Shown in pieces: positions 45,167-53,942 of a stretch of DNA of 64,000 bases; within the stretch, counting starts at the first letter, position 1, and every line of letters begins with the position of its first letter. Source of the stretch: Curtobacterium sp. MR_MD2014 (lineage in GTDB: Bacteria; Actinomycetota; Actinomycetes; Actinomycetales; Microbacteriaceae); contig NZ_CP009755.1 of assembly GCF_000772085.1 (NCBI RefSeq), positions 2,790,001 through 2,854,000 of the forward strand, written 5' to 3'. The position numbers and the translations under genes were made by a program. Under the pieces are notes generated by a model. It ran no database searches and was not told where the DNA came from. It saw only the letters and a list, made by a program, of their open reading frames with translations.

Positions 45167-46024
45167 TCAGACGTCGCGCTTCTTGACCGCGGCCAGGGCG
45201 AGGACACCGATCGCGACGACCCACGCTGCCAGGACCCCGCCGCCGGCCCAACCGTTCAGCACGACGCCCTCGGGTGCGGGCTGGCCCGCGGACCGCTCGT
45301 AGGTGTAGAGCTGGCTGCCGGCCTGGTCGGGCAGGAAGCGGGACACGTCGAGGAGCCACTGCTGGTCCACCAGCCCCGCGAAGAGCTGCAGCACGATCGG
45401 CAGGACGAGCAGCACGCCGAGCGCGATCGCGATGCCACCGGCGCTCGACCGGACCAGGAGGCCGATGCCGAAGGCGAGCAGTGCGATCCCCGTGACGTAG
45501 ACCGACGAACCGAGGATCGGCATGAAGACGGCGGGGTCGGCCAGGTCGGCGTGCACGCCCTTGTCCGCCTGGAACAGCGCGACGAGCACGACCCCGATCC
45601 ACGTCGCCGCTGCACTGACCACGAAGGTGGCCACGGCGAGGACGACGGCCTTGGCGAGGATCGCGCCGGTGCGCCCGGGGTCGGCCGTGAAGGTCGAGCG
45701 CACCTGCCCGGTGCCGTACTCACCCGTGATGATGAGGACACCCAGGACCGCGGCGACCAGCACGGTGAAGCCGACCGACGAGATGCTGAGGTTGACGATC
45801 TGGGCGTTCGCGACCGCCTGGGTCACCTCGGCGCCCTCGGGCAGACCGACGATCGGCGCGTAGAGCCCGAGCAGCGCACCGAGCCCGATGGTCAGCGCGA
45901 CGATGATGGCGTAGCACCACCACGTCGACCGGATGCTGCGGAACTTGATCCACTCGCTGCGGACGAGTCGACCGAACCCGAGTCCGACGCGGTCGGGCAT
46001 CGCGGTGGCCGTCGCGGCGCTCAT
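45167..46024 (-). CDS. ABC transporter permease
   Basis: 285 residues, six membrane helices; SEWIKFRSIRSTWWCY at the N-terminus and ITGEYGTGQVRSTFTADPGR are typical ABC-2 permeases acting in drug or bacteriocin export. It overlaps the preceding ATPase gene by four bases (ATGA). Confidence 0.9.
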   Translation of the reverse strand: MSAATATAMPDRVGLGFGRLVRSEWIKFRSIRSTWWCYAIIVALTIGLGALLGLYAPIVGLPEGAEVTQAVANAQIVNLSISSVGFTVLVAAVLGVLIITGEYGTGQVRSTFTADPGRTGAILAKAVVLAVATFVVSAAATWIGVVLVALFQADKGVHADLADPAVFMPILGSSVYVTGIALLAFGIGLLVRSSAGGIAIALGVLLVLPIVLQLFAGLVDQQWLLDVSRFLPDQAGSQLYTYERSAGQPAPEGVVLNGWAGGGVLAAWVVAIGVLALAAVKKRDV

Positions 46025-46941
46025 CGTGCGACCTCCGCCTGGTACTCGACCTCGTCCTTCGTGAGGGCCATGTACGCCTCCTCGAGGCTCGCACCCATGG
46101 GGGTGAGTTCGTGGAGCACCGCGCCGGCACGGGCGGCGATGGTGCCGATCTGCTGTGCGTCGGGACCGACGACCACGAAGGCGCCGTCCTCGCGCGGGGT
46201 GATCGACGACGCCGCTGATCCCACGGCATCGAAGAGCTGGTCGGGGTGCGGGGTCCGGACGAGGGTCCGTGCGCCGCCGCCCTGTCCGCTGCCCGAGACG
46301 AACTCCGCGATCGGGGCGTCGGCCAGGACCTTGCCGCGGCCGAGCACGACCACGCGGTCGGCCGTCTGCGCCATCTCGCTCATGAGGTGACTGGAGAGGA
46401 AGACCGTGCGTCCCTCGGACGCCAGGTGCCGGGCGAGCTGGCGCACCCACACGACGCCGTCCGGGTCGAGGCCGTTGACCGGCTCGTCCAGGATCAGGGT
46501 CCTCGGGTCGCCGAGCAGTGCCGCCGCGATGCCGAGCCGCTGCCCCATGCCGAGGGAGAACCCGCCGACGCGCTTCTTCGCGACCGACTCGAGGCCGGTG
46601 AGCTCGATCACGTGGTGCACGCGGGACTTCGGGATGCCGTGCGTCGCCGCGAGCGAGAGCAGGTGGTTGTACGCGCTGCGCCCGGAGTGGACGGCCTTCG
46701 CCTCGAGCAGCGCGCCGACCTGGCGGAGCGGGTCGCGGAAGGACCGGTAGTCCTGGCCGTTCACCCGGACGCGTCCGGACGTGGGCGTGTCGAGGCCCAT
46801 GATCATCCGCATGGTCGTGGACTTCCCGGCGCCGTTCGGCCCGAGGAAGCCGGTGACGCTGCCGGGACGGACGACGAAGGAGATGTCGTCGACGGCGGTC
46901 TTGGCGCCGTAGCGCTTGGACAGATGCTCGATCTCGATCAC
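46021..46941 (-). CDS. ABC transporter ATP-binding protein
   Basis: 306 residues from GTG (an in-frame GTG at 46950 is also possible). Walker A GPNGAGKSTT near residue 37, signature FSLGMGQRLGIAAAL, Walker B LILDEPVNGLDP and SSHLMSE. The KAVHSGRSAYNHLL pattern is typical of BcrA-like exporters of antimicrobials. With the permease it forms a two-gene exporter. No ribosome site, possibly leaderless. Confidence 0.9.
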   Translation of the reverse strand: MIEIEHLSKRYGAKTAVDDISFVVRPGSVTGFLGPNGAGKSTTMRMIMGLDTPTSGRVRVNGQDYRSFRDPLRQVGALLEAKAVHSGRSAYNHLLSLAATHGIPKSRVHHVIELTGLESVAKKRVGGFSLGMGQRLGIAAALLGDPRTLILDEPVNGLDPDGVVWVRQLARHLASEGRTVFLSSHLMSEMAQTADRVVVLGRGKVLADAPIAEFVSGSGQGGGARTLVRTPHPDQLFDAVGSAASSITPREDGAFVVVGPDAQQIGTIAARAGAVLHELTPMGASLEEAYMALTKDEVEYQAEVAR

Positions 46942-47155
46942 GTGGTCCACGCTATTTCCGGGACACCGCCGAGCGCGTCCCCCCTGGGGCGGAGACCCGG
47001 GGTCATCCCGCAGGAGGACGCCGCGCTGGAAGGACACCCGGACGGCGCACCAATCCGGCTGCGCACCTGCTCCGAAACCCCTGTACGACGACGACGCTGC
47101 CCCTGCGCGGTGACCCGGAGACGCCGTCGTGGAACGCATTCGGAAGGACCGCACC

Positions 47156-47614
47156 ATGACCAGCAACGCAGCATCACCCCGTACCGGTTTCGCGTCGACC
47201 CTCGTCCAGAAGGGCGCACTGCTCTTCGGCGTCGTCTTCCTCATCGTCGGCATCGCCGGGTTCATCCCGGGCCTGACCATGGACATGGGCACCATGTCCT
47301 TCGCCGGCAACAGCTCGATGGCCATGCTCCTCGGCCTGTTCCAGGTGTCGGCCCTGCACAACATCGTCCACCTGCTGTTCGGCATCGTCGGCATCCTCGC
47401 CGCCCGCTCCGCCGCAGGGTCGCGCTCGTACCTGCTCATCGGCGGCATCGTCTACGCCGTGCTGTTCGTCTTCGGCCTCTTCGTCGCCGGCATGGCCGGG
47501 GCTGCGAACTTCGTCCCGCTGAACAGCGCCGACAACGTCCTGCACGCCTTCCTCGCCGTCGCGATGATCGTCCTCGGCGTGCTCCTGCCCCGCGCCGGAC
47601 GCACCGCGCGCTGA
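47156..47614 (+). CDS. DUF4383 membrane protein
   Basis: 152 residues from MTSNAA (GGAAGGAC upstream; a start 27 bases earlier is less likely). Four helices (about 20-42, 62-85, 93-112, 125-145) with the conserved LGLFQVSALHNIVHLLFGI, the DUF4383 signature. Function unknown; usually stress related in actinobacteria. A strong hairpin follows the stop. Confidence 0.85.
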   Translation: MTSNAASPRTGFASTLVQKGALLFGVVFLIVGIAGFIPGLTMDMGTMSFAGNSSMAMLLGLFQVSALHNIVHLLFGIVGILAARSAAGSRSYLLIGGIVYAVLFVFGLFVAGMAGAANFVPLNSADNVLHAFLAVAMIVLGVLLPRAGRTAR

Positions 47615-47622
47615 CCGACCTC

Positions 47623-47652
47623 GGTGGACCGCCCGGTGCTGGGCGGTCCACC
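47623..47652 (+). terminator. Hairpin after the DUF4383 gene
   Basis: 12-bp perfect stem GGTGGACCGCCC/GGGCGGTCCACC with a 6-base loop, nine bases after the stop. Confidence 0.8.
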
Positions 47653-47690
47653 GGACCAGCGGTGGCCTCCCCGGGGATCAGGGGTCATCG

Positions 47691-47722
47691 GACGCCCCCG
47701 TCGCAGCAGCGGCGGGGGCGTC
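47691..47722. terminator. Second hairpin, facing the ketosynthase gene
   Basis: 10-bp stem GACGCCCCCG/CGGGGGCGTC with a 12-base loop. It may end the minus-strand ketosynthase operon, but the tandem repeat lies between. Confidence 0.5.
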
Positions 47723-47743
47723 GTCGTGTCCCCGGCGAACCCG

Positions 47744-47838
47744 GCGCAGCGCCGACCGCGCGCGCCAGAGGCGCAGCGCCGACCGCGGGCGCGTCAGAGG
47801 CGCAGCGCCGACCGCGGGCGCGTCAGAGGCGCAGCGCG
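47744..47838. repeat. 27-29-bp tandem repeat spanning the ketosynthase stop
   Basis: Three units (47744-47770, 47771-47799, 47800-47828), core GCGCAGCGCCGACCGCG(G)GC, plus a partial fourth. The stop codon of the ketosynthase (47823-47825) and its last codons lie in the third unit, so units two and one are copies of the gene end. Confidence 0.85.
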
Positions 47839-48764
47839 AGGGCGTTCGCGGTCAGGCCGGCAGCCGTCCCGCAGAGCAGCACGGTGTCCCCGCGCCGGAG
47901 CCGACCGTCGTCGAGGCACCGCGCGAGCATGAACGGCACCGACGACGAGACCGAGTTCCCGAACGCCGCGACCTCGTCGACGTACTTGTCCGTCGGGATC
48001 CCGAGCCGGCGCATCGCGAGCCCGATCGCGCCGCTGGCCTGGTGCGGTACGACCAGGTCGACGTCGTCCAGCCCGAGACCGCTGCGCTCCCAGAACCGCG
48101 CGAAGAACCCGGGCAGGACCCGGAGCATCCCGGTCAGGGCGCGCCGGCCGTGCATGTCGAACAGGTAGTCAGCGGGGTCGCCGTCGGCGTACTGCTGCGC
48201 CGGGTACCGGGACAGGCCGCCCCGGAGCTCGGTGTCGTGGGCGTGCTCCGGCCAGGTCTGCTGCAGCGCCGACAGCACCCCCTGCGTCCCGTCGCCGCGC
48301 GTCAGCACCACCGCGGCCGCAGCGTCGGAGAACAGCTCGGCGGACTCCCGTTGCGCCGGGTCGAGGAAGCGTGACCCGACGTCCCCGGAGACGATGAGCA
48401 CCCGGTCGTGGTCGCCGTCCTCCAGGTAGCGGGAGGCGATGTCGAGTGCCGTGATGAAGCTCGTGCACGTCGAGTTCACGTCGAACGCGGCCGCTCGGGC
48501 GTCGGGCGCGACCCGCTCCGTCACGAGTGCCGCCGTGCAGGGGATCGGCTGCACGCCGGCGGCGCAGGCGGCGATCACGAGGTCGAGGTCGGCGGCGTCG
48601 ATGCCGGCGTGCTCGATGGCTCGGGACGCTGCCGTGGCGAGCATGTCGAGGTGCGACACGTCGTCGGCGATGCGGTACCGGGTGACGGTGCGGGCACCGC
48701 TGCCGTAGGTGACCGTCCGGTCCGGCAGTGCCGTCCCCCACCCGGCGATGGCGCAGTGCTTCAT
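47823..48764 (-). CDS. Ketosynthase III-like enzyme of an ole-like locus
   Basis: 313 residues, KAS III/thiolase fold. Catalytic triad intact: Cys100 in DVNSTCTSF, His241 in VVPHQASGA, Asn270 in AFGNSVSSS. The OleA Glu (HLEPSV) is absent, so it is closer to FabH-like or uncharacterised KAS III enzymes. It would condense an acyl-CoA with a malonyl-ACP or another acyl unit. It ends a three-gene unit with a metallo-hydrolase and an epimerase (ATGA overlap with the former). Product unknown. Confidence 0.85.
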   Translation of the reverse strand: MKHCAIAGWGTALPDRTVTYGSGARTVTRYRIADDVSHLDMLATAASRAIEHAGIDAADLDLVIAACAAGVQPIPCTAALVTERVAPDARAAAFDVNSTCTSFITALDIASRYLEDGDHDRVLIVSGDVGSRFLDPAQRESAELFSDAAAAVVLTRGDGTQGVLSALQQTWPEHAHDTELRGGLSRYPAQQYADGDPADYLFDMHGRRALTGMLRVLPGFFARFWERSGLGLDDVDLVVPHQASGAIGLAMRRLGIPTDKYVDEVAAFGNSVSSSVPFMLARCLDDGRLRRGDTVLLCGTAAGLTANALALRL

Positions 48765-49588
48765 GGTCCCCCTCGGTCCTCGTCGTCGTCGACGAGCAGG
48801 TCCACCCCGGTCCGGTGCTCGTCGTGGCTGAACAGCAGTCTGACACCTGGGCGCTCGAGGGCGAGCAGGCGCTCGGCGGTGTCGCGCTGCGATCGGGCGT
48901 CGTGGGCGACCGCACGCGGCAGGAGGCGCAGGTCGCGCTCGCGTCCGAGCAGGTCGCGGCTCCATGCAGCGTCGCCCGCGAGCAGCACACGGTCCTCGAC
49001 GAGGAGGCCGAGGTGCCCGTCGGCGTGCCCGGGCAGCCGGACGAGCCGCGTGCGACCGTCGCCGAACGGGTCGGCCGTCGACAGACCGACCGCGGCGAGC
49101 GGCCCGGTCGGGGCGGGGCCGAAGGCGCTGTCCGGGACGACCTGCAGCCGGTCGACGAGCCCCGCGGGCAGCAGCCCCCGCAGCTGCCCGGCGAGCACCC
49201 GCGGGCGGGCGGTGCTCCGGGCCACGCCCTCGGAGACCAGCACCCGCGCGTGCGGCACGGAAGCCAGCCCGCCGACGTGGTCGGGGTGCAGGTGCGACAG
49301 GACGACGTGCGTGACGTCGTCCGTGTCGATCGCGTCGGCGAGTGTGCTGCCCGGGGGGACGACGGGCGGGAGCAGGCGTCGGTACAGCCACCCGGCGGCA
49401 CCCGTGCGCCACGGCAGGGGTGCGTACCCGGTGTCGAACAGCACGGAGCGGTCCGGACCGGACCAGTGGAAGACGTTCGCGGGGAAGACCCGACGGCCAC
49501 GGGGTGCACCGCGGAGCAGACCGTGCACGTCGTGGGTCGTCCACCCGCAGGCGGCGGCGCGCAGGGTACCGACCGGGCGCTCAGCCAC
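48761..49588 (-). CDS. Metallo-beta-lactamase-fold hydrolase
   Basis: 275 residues from GTG at 49588; an in-frame GTG at 49600 is possible. Zinc-binding HLHPDH near residue 100 (VVLSHLHPDHVGGL), GH in LPGHADGHLG, the Asp in LLAGDAAWS and a last His in LLFSHDEH make a complete binuclear site. Family acts on lactones, thioesters and other activated esters. Placed between KAS III and an epimerase, it may take the role OleB has in olefin synthesis (inference). Confidence 0.85.
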   Translation of the reverse strand: MAERPVGTLRAAACGWTTHDVHGLLRGAPRGRRVFPANVFHWSGPDRSVLFDTGYAPLPWRTGAAGWLYRRLLPPVVPPGSTLADAIDTDDVTHVVLSHLHPDHVGGLASVPHARVLVSEGVARSTARPRVLAGQLRGLLPAGLVDRLQVVPDSAFGPAPTGPLAAVGLSTADPFGDGRTRLVRLPGHADGHLGLLVEDRVLLAGDAAWSRDLLGRERDLRLLPRAVAHDARSQRDTAERLLALERPGVRLLFSHDEHRTGVDLLVDDDEDRGGP

Positions 49589-50585
49589 GGGGCTGCCCAC
49601 CGACGCGCCGGCCGGCGGTCGCGTAGCTCGCGAGTGCCTCGTCGAGCCCGACGACCGGCTGGTAGCCGAGCACCTGCCGGGCCCGGGTCAGGTCGAGGGT
49701 CTGCGAGTGCGTGATCGTCGTCACCGTGTACCGGGTGATGGGCGGCTCGGGCTGCCCGGGCAGCACCGTGCACACGGCCTCGAGCACGGTGGCCAGCGCG
49801 GACACCGGCCCGGCCGGCAGGTGCAGGTGCCGCGGCCGGACCCCGAGTCCGGTGAGCAGCTGGTCGAGGAGCTCGACGAACGGACGCGGGTCCCCGTTCG
49901 TGATGTTGAACGCCAGCCCGGCGGCCCCGGGCACCTCGGCCGCGAGCCGGACGGCGTGCGCGACGTTCTCGACGGCGGTCAGGTCGACGAGTCCGCGTCC
50001 GCCGCGCAGGAGGGGCGCGCCGACCCGTTCGTGCACGCGGAGCAGCCTCGGGACGAGTCCGGTGTCGCCCGCGCCGATGATGCCGCGCGGCCGCAGGACG
50101 ACGATCTCGGGTCCGTCGGGGTCGCCGGTCGCGGCGCGGAGGAGCGCCTCGGCGTGCAGCTTCGAGCGGATGTAGTGGTTCATCGGGCGGCTCGGGTCGA
50201 CCTGGTCCTCGCGGATGTCGAGCCGGTCGCGCGGTGCGGCGTAGATGCCGGGCGACGACACGTGCACGAGCCGCCGCGCCCCGACGCGACGTGCGTACTC
50301 GAGCACCCGGGCGGTCCCGGTGACGTTGGCGTGCTCGAAGGCCGACCACGGGCCCCACGGCGAGCTGAGCGCCGCGCAGTGCACGACGACGTCGGCGGGG
50401 ACGTCCGCGCGGGCGAGGTCGTCGAGGTCGCCGACGTGGACGTCCCCGGCGGGCAGCGCCGACGCCCGCCGACCGGACGCCGTGACGCGGTAGCCGTGCT
50501 CGCGCAGGGTCCGCACGACGTGACCGCCGACGAACCCGCTCGCCCCCGTGACCAGCGCGCGCTCCCCGGTGCCTGCTCCCCCCAT
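49581..50585 (-). CDS. NAD-dependent epimerase/OleD-like reductase
   Basis: 334 residues, extended SDR. VTGASGFVGGHVV near the N-terminus and catalytic YxxxK in NHYIRSKLHAEA. FNITNGDPRPFVELLDQLL and PPITRYTVTTITHSQTLDL are the same late motifs as in OleD (TNGEPRPVGELL, PPMTRFLAEQLSTAHWFD), so it is OleD-like. First gene of the unit; a divergent glycosyltransferase starts 50 bases away. Confidence 0.88.
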   Translation of the reverse strand: MGGAGTGERALVTGASGFVGGHVVRTLREHGYRVTASGRRASALPAGDVHVGDLDDLARADVPADVVVHCAALSSPWGPWSAFEHANVTGTARVLEYARRVGARRLVHVSSPGIYAAPRDRLDIREDQVDPSRPMNHYIRSKLHAEALLRAATGDPDGPEIVVLRPRGIIGAGDTGLVPRLLRVHERVGAPLLRGGRGLVDLTAVENVAHAVRLAAEVPGAAGLAFNITNGDPRPFVELLDQLLTGLGVRPRHLHLPAGPVSALATVLEAVCTVLPGQPEPPITRYTVTTITHSQTLDLTRARQVLGYQPVVGLDEALASYATAGRRVGGQPRG

Positions 50586-50635
50586 GCCCCAGATCCTACG
50601 AGCCCGGCAGGAGCCGACGGCCCTAGGCTCGGGGC

Positions 50636-51889
50636 GTGCGGATCGCGCTGGTCACCGACTACTACCTGCCGACGCTCGGGGGCGTCCAGACGGCGGTGCG
50701 CTCCCTGGCCGAGGCCCTCACGGCAGCGGGACACGACGTCACGGTCTTCTGTCCCGACGACCCGGCGGGCCCCGCGCACTCGGCGGGCACGGCGCAGGCA
50801 CCCGGCACCGCCACCGTGCCGGCCGTCGTCGGTCTGCCCGTCTCCCCCGTGTTCCGCCCCGACGGCTACCCCTTCGCGTGGTCCCCGCGTCGCCTCCGCG
50901 CCCTGCTCCGCCGCGAGTTCGCCGCACGCCGGGTCGACGTCGTGCACACCCACTCCGAGATGTTCGCGGCGCTCGGCGGGATCCGGGCCGCGCAGGACCT
51001 CGGCATCCCGGTGGTGCACACGATGCACGGCCGCATCGACGTCTACACGCGGAACGTCCTGCCCGTGCCCGCCGTCACGACCGCGCTGCTCGCCTTCCTG
51101 CACGCGACGCAGGTCCCCCGCCGGGGCGTCCGTGTCGCGGCCGACACCCCGTACACCCGGACCCGGACGGCGCGGCGGATGTGGCGGGTCATGCTCGCGC
51201 AGTCCCGGGCGAGCGACCACGTCGTGGTCCCGTCGCGGCACTTCGCCCACAAGCTCGTCGACCGGGGCGTCCGGACCCCGGTGTCGGTCGTCTCGAACGG
51301 CATCGAGCCCGCGGTCCTCGACGCGATCGGACCGGCGACCGTCCGGACCAGGACCGCAGACGAGCCGCTCCGGGTGCTCTGGGTGGGGCGCCTGTCGCCC
51401 GAGAAGCGTCCGGAGGTCCTGGTCGAGGCTGCCCGCTCCTTCCCACCCGGCACCGTGGTCGACGTGCTCGGCGACGGCGTCGCGCGTGCTGCGGTCGCCC
51501 GGGCAGCGGCCGGCACCCCGGTCCGGCTGCACGGCTCGACCCCGCACGACGAGGTCCTCGCCGCCATGCGCCGTGCACACGTGCTCGTGTCGAGTTCCTC
51601 CGACTTCGACAACCAGCCGATGGTGATGCTCGAGGCCGTCGCCACCGGCCTGCCCGTCGTGCACTGCGACCCGGACCTCGCCGAGGTCGTCCCCGACGGC
51701 GGTGGCTTCACGACGCCGACGCCGGACGCCGCGGGGATCGCGTCGGTCGTCCGACGGCTCCACGACGAGCCGGAGCAGCTCGTGCGGGCGAGCGCCGCGC
51801 TGGTCGCGGCCCGCGGCCGCGTCGAGCAGCGCGTCGACGAGCTGGTGGCGGTCTACGCGAGCGTCCTGCGGCCGTCCCGCACCACGTGA
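50636..51889 (+). CDS. Glycosyltransferase family 4 protein
   Basis: 417 residues from GTG. GT-B fold: N-terminal YLPTLGGVQTAVRSLAEAL and donor-site VGRLSPEKRPEVLVEAA, then SSSSDFDNQPMVMLEAVATG (Glu-x7-Glu type). It resembles mannosyl/glucosyltransferases such as PimB or MgtA that glycosylate membrane lipids. Divergent from the KAS III/epimerase unit, so it may glycosylate its product (inference). A palindrome overlaps the stop. Confidence 0.88.
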   Translation: MRIALVTDYYLPTLGGVQTAVRSLAEALTAAGHDVTVFCPDDPAGPAHSAGTAQAPGTATVPAVVGLPVSPVFRPDGYPFAWSPRRLRALLRREFAARRVDVVHTHSEMFAALGGIRAAQDLGIPVVHTMHGRIDVYTRNVLPVPAVTTALLAFLHATQVPRRGVRVAADTPYTRTRTARRMWRVMLAQSRASDHVVVPSRHFAHKLVDRGVRTPVSVVSNGIEPAVLDAIGPATVRTRTADEPLRVLWVGRLSPEKRPEVLVEAARSFPPGTVVDVLGDGVARAAVARAAAGTPVRLHGSTPHDEVLAAMRRAHVLVSSSSDFDNQPMVMLEAVATGLPVVHCDPDLAEVVPDGGGFTTPTPDAAGIASVVRRLHDEPEQLVRASAALVAARGRVEQRVDELVAVYASVLRPSRTT

Positions 51890-51934
51890 CGGTCTGGAGG
51901 CTCGGTGCCGACCGGCGCCGAGCCTCCAGACCGT
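51887..51934. repeat. Palindrome, covarying member of the GACGGGAGGC family
   Basis: 22-bp arms (one G-U pair) with a 4-base loop. The usual GACGGGAGGC/GCCTCCCGTC is changed to GTCTGGAGGC/GCCTCCAGAC in both arms, keeping pairing. It begins at the glycosyltransferase stop and precedes the convergent Gfo/Idh gene stop at 51946. Confidence 0.9.
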
Positions 51935-51945
51935 CGTGTGGCCGC

Positions 51946-53103
51946 TCAGACCGTGGCGGACGCACCCTCGAGGGTCGCGGCGAGCGGGTCGAAGTCCTCG
52001 GGCAGCGACGCGATCGGCGCCACCGTCGACGCAACCTCGACGAACGCGCGGCGCGCGACGGACTCCTCGACCGCGACCATGGTGTCGAGCACGTGGTACC
52101 CGACCTCGCCGGTCGCGACGTGCGCACCGCCCCCGCGGATCGCCCGTGCCATGTCGAGCACGCCGAGGCCGCGGCCGACCGTCGGTTCCTCGTCGGAGAG
52201 GGTCTCCCACGCCTGCTCGATCGGGAACGACACGTCCGTGCCGAGCGGTCGTGCGATGCGGATCGGGTGTCCGCCACCGAAGGTGTTCGGGTCCGGGAGC
52301 ACGATCGTGCCCTCGGTGCCGTTCACCTCGAAGACGCCGTGCCGGAACAGCGGGGTGTCGAACGACAGCAGCGACTGCGCGTTCCCGCCCTGCTCGAAGG
52401 ACGTGAGCACCGAGAGGTGCGTCGGGACCTCGACCGGGAACTCCTGCCCGGCGTTCGGACCGACCACCAGCTGCCGGGTCTCGCGCGACCGGGACCCCGT
52501 CGCCACGACGGACGCGACCGGGCCGAGCAGGTGCACGAGCGCCGTGAAGTAGTACGGGCCCATGTCGAACAGCGGTCCGGCACCCTTCGCGTAGAGGAAG
52601 GACGCGTTCGGGTGGAACACGTCCGGTCCCTGCCACTGGAAGCTCGTGACGGCGGTGAGGGGGGTGCCGATCGCGCCGGCCTCGATCGCGCGCTTCGCGG
52701 TCTGCCACCCGGTGCCGAGGACGGTGTCCGGTGCGATGCCGAGGCGCAGGCCGAGCTCGTCGGCGAGCGCCACGAGTCCGGCGGCGCTCTCGCGGTCGAC
52801 GCCGATCGGCTTCTCGCTCCAGACGTGCTTGCCGGCGCGGAGTGCCGCCGTGGAGACCTCGACGTGCGTGGCGGGCAGGGTGAGGTTCACGACGATCTCG
52901 ACGTCGGGGTCGGTGAGGACCTCGTCGCCGGTGCCCGACGCGGGGATGCCCCACTTCGCCGCCGACGCCGCGGCGCGCTCGGTGTCGATGTCGCCGATCC
53001 GGACCACCTCGACGTCCGGGAAGGTCGTGAGGTTCGTCAGGTACTGCTCGCTGATCATCCCGGCGCCGATGAAGCCGACGCCGACGCGGCCGGTGCGGGT
53101 CAT
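51946..53103 (-). CDS. Gfo/Idh/MocA family sugar oxidoreductase
   Basis: 385 residues. N-terminal Rossmann VGFIGAGMISEQYL, then EKPIGVD with the conserved Lys and GPLFDMGPYYFTALVHLLGP. It oxidises a sugar, sugar alcohol or inositol-like ring hydroxyl with NAD(P). Last gene of an operon with an isomerase and an MFS transporter; the starts overlap. Confidence 0.9.
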   Translation of the reverse strand: MTRTGRVGVGFIGAGMISEQYLTNLTTFPDVEVVRIGDIDTERAAASAAKWGIPASGTGDEVLTDPDVEIVVNLTLPATHVEVSTAALRAGKHVWSEKPIGVDRESAAGLVALADELGLRLGIAPDTVLGTGWQTAKRAIEAGAIGTPLTAVTSFQWQGPDVFHPNASFLYAKGAGPLFDMGPYYFTALVHLLGPVASVVATGSRSRETRQLVVGPNAGQEFPVEVPTHLSVLTSFEQGGNAQSLLSFDTPLFRHGVFEVNGTEGTIVLPDPNTFGGGHPIRIARPLGTDVSFPIEQAWETLSDEEPTVGRGLGVLDMARAIRGGGAHVATGEVGYHVLDTMVAVEESVARRAFVEVASTVAPIASLPEDFDPLAATLEGASATV

Positions 53104-53942
53104 GCGGACACCCCCGTGGTGGCGGTCTCGTCCGACCCGGCGAGCGCGGCCTGCAGCCAGCGGTACGACTGCTCGACCCCGTCGAAGATCTCCCCGTCGA
53201 AGCCGTCGAACTCGATGACGGCGTACTCGAGCGCCGGTGCTGCGGCGAGCGCCTCGGCCAGCCGGACGTCGCCCTGGCCGGCCGGGGTCTGGTCGGTCGG
53301 CACCTGCGCGGTGGAGATCCCCTCGCGCATCGGGCCGTCCTTGACGTGCACGGCGACGATGCGGTCGCCGAGCTCCTCGACGAAGGGCACGAGGTCGATG
53401 CCCGCGGCGGACGCCCAGTACAGGTCGAGCTCGAGCACGACGCGCGGGTCGAGCAGTTCGGCGAGCACCTGGAGCGCGGGCTTCCCGTCGATGCGCGGCC
53501 GGAGCTCGTGGTCGTGGTTGTGGTAGCCGACGCGGAGGCCGTGGACGGCGGCTTCCTCGGCGGCGGCGTTCAGCCGGGCGGCGACCCGCTCGACGCCCTC
53601 GCGGGTCGTCCAGTGGTCGGGACCGACGAACGGGTCGATGACGATCTCGATGCCGAGCGCCGACGCCTCGGCGAACGTCTCGGCGTGCGACGGGGCGGTC
53701 ATCACCGTGCCGTCCGGCAGCGGGATCGACTCCTCGACCAGGAAGGCGTGGCCGGTGCGGGCGCTGATGCCGTGCGCGTCGAACGCCGTCCGGAGCTCGG
53801 CTGCGCGGCCGACGAAGGCGAACGCCTCGACGGTGTCGAACCCGATGCCGGCCAGGCGGGCGACGCCGCCGTCGAGGTCGGGCGCCAGCGCCTTGTCGAC
53901 CGTGTAGAGCTGGAGGGAGATGCGGGGTGCCACGGTGGTCAC
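53100..53942 (-). CDS. Sugar phosphate isomerase/epimerase (xylose-isomerase-like TIM barrel)
   Basis: 280 residues from GTG (GTGA with the MFS stop). AP endonuclease 2/IolE-IolI type barrel: ISLQLYTVDKAL, GYHNHDHELRPRIDGKPAL, LELDLYWASAAG and VAVHVKDGPM carry the metal-binding His, Glu and Asp. Probably works with the neighbouring dehydrogenase on an oxidised sugar. Confidence 0.88.
   Translation of the reverse strand: MTTVAPRISLQLYTVDKALAPDLDGGVARLAGIGFDTVEAFAFVGRAAELRTAFDAHGISARTGHAFLVEESIPLPDGTVMTAPSHAETFAEASALGIEIVIDPFVGPDHWTTREGVERVAARLNAAAEEAAVHGLRVGYHNHDHELRPRIDGKPALQVLAELLDPRVVLELDLYWASAAGIDLVPFVEELGDRIVAVHVKDGPMREGISTAQVPTDQTPAGQGDVRLAEALAAAPALEYAVIEFDGFDGEIFDGVEQSYRWLQAALAGSDETATTGVSA

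Noticed and set aside
46977..46990. CCCCCCTGGGG upstream of the ABC ATPase resembles the CsoR operator core
   Set aside because: The flanking TA...TA of the csoR site is missing and such runs are common in this GC-rich DNA; no copper link to the transporter.
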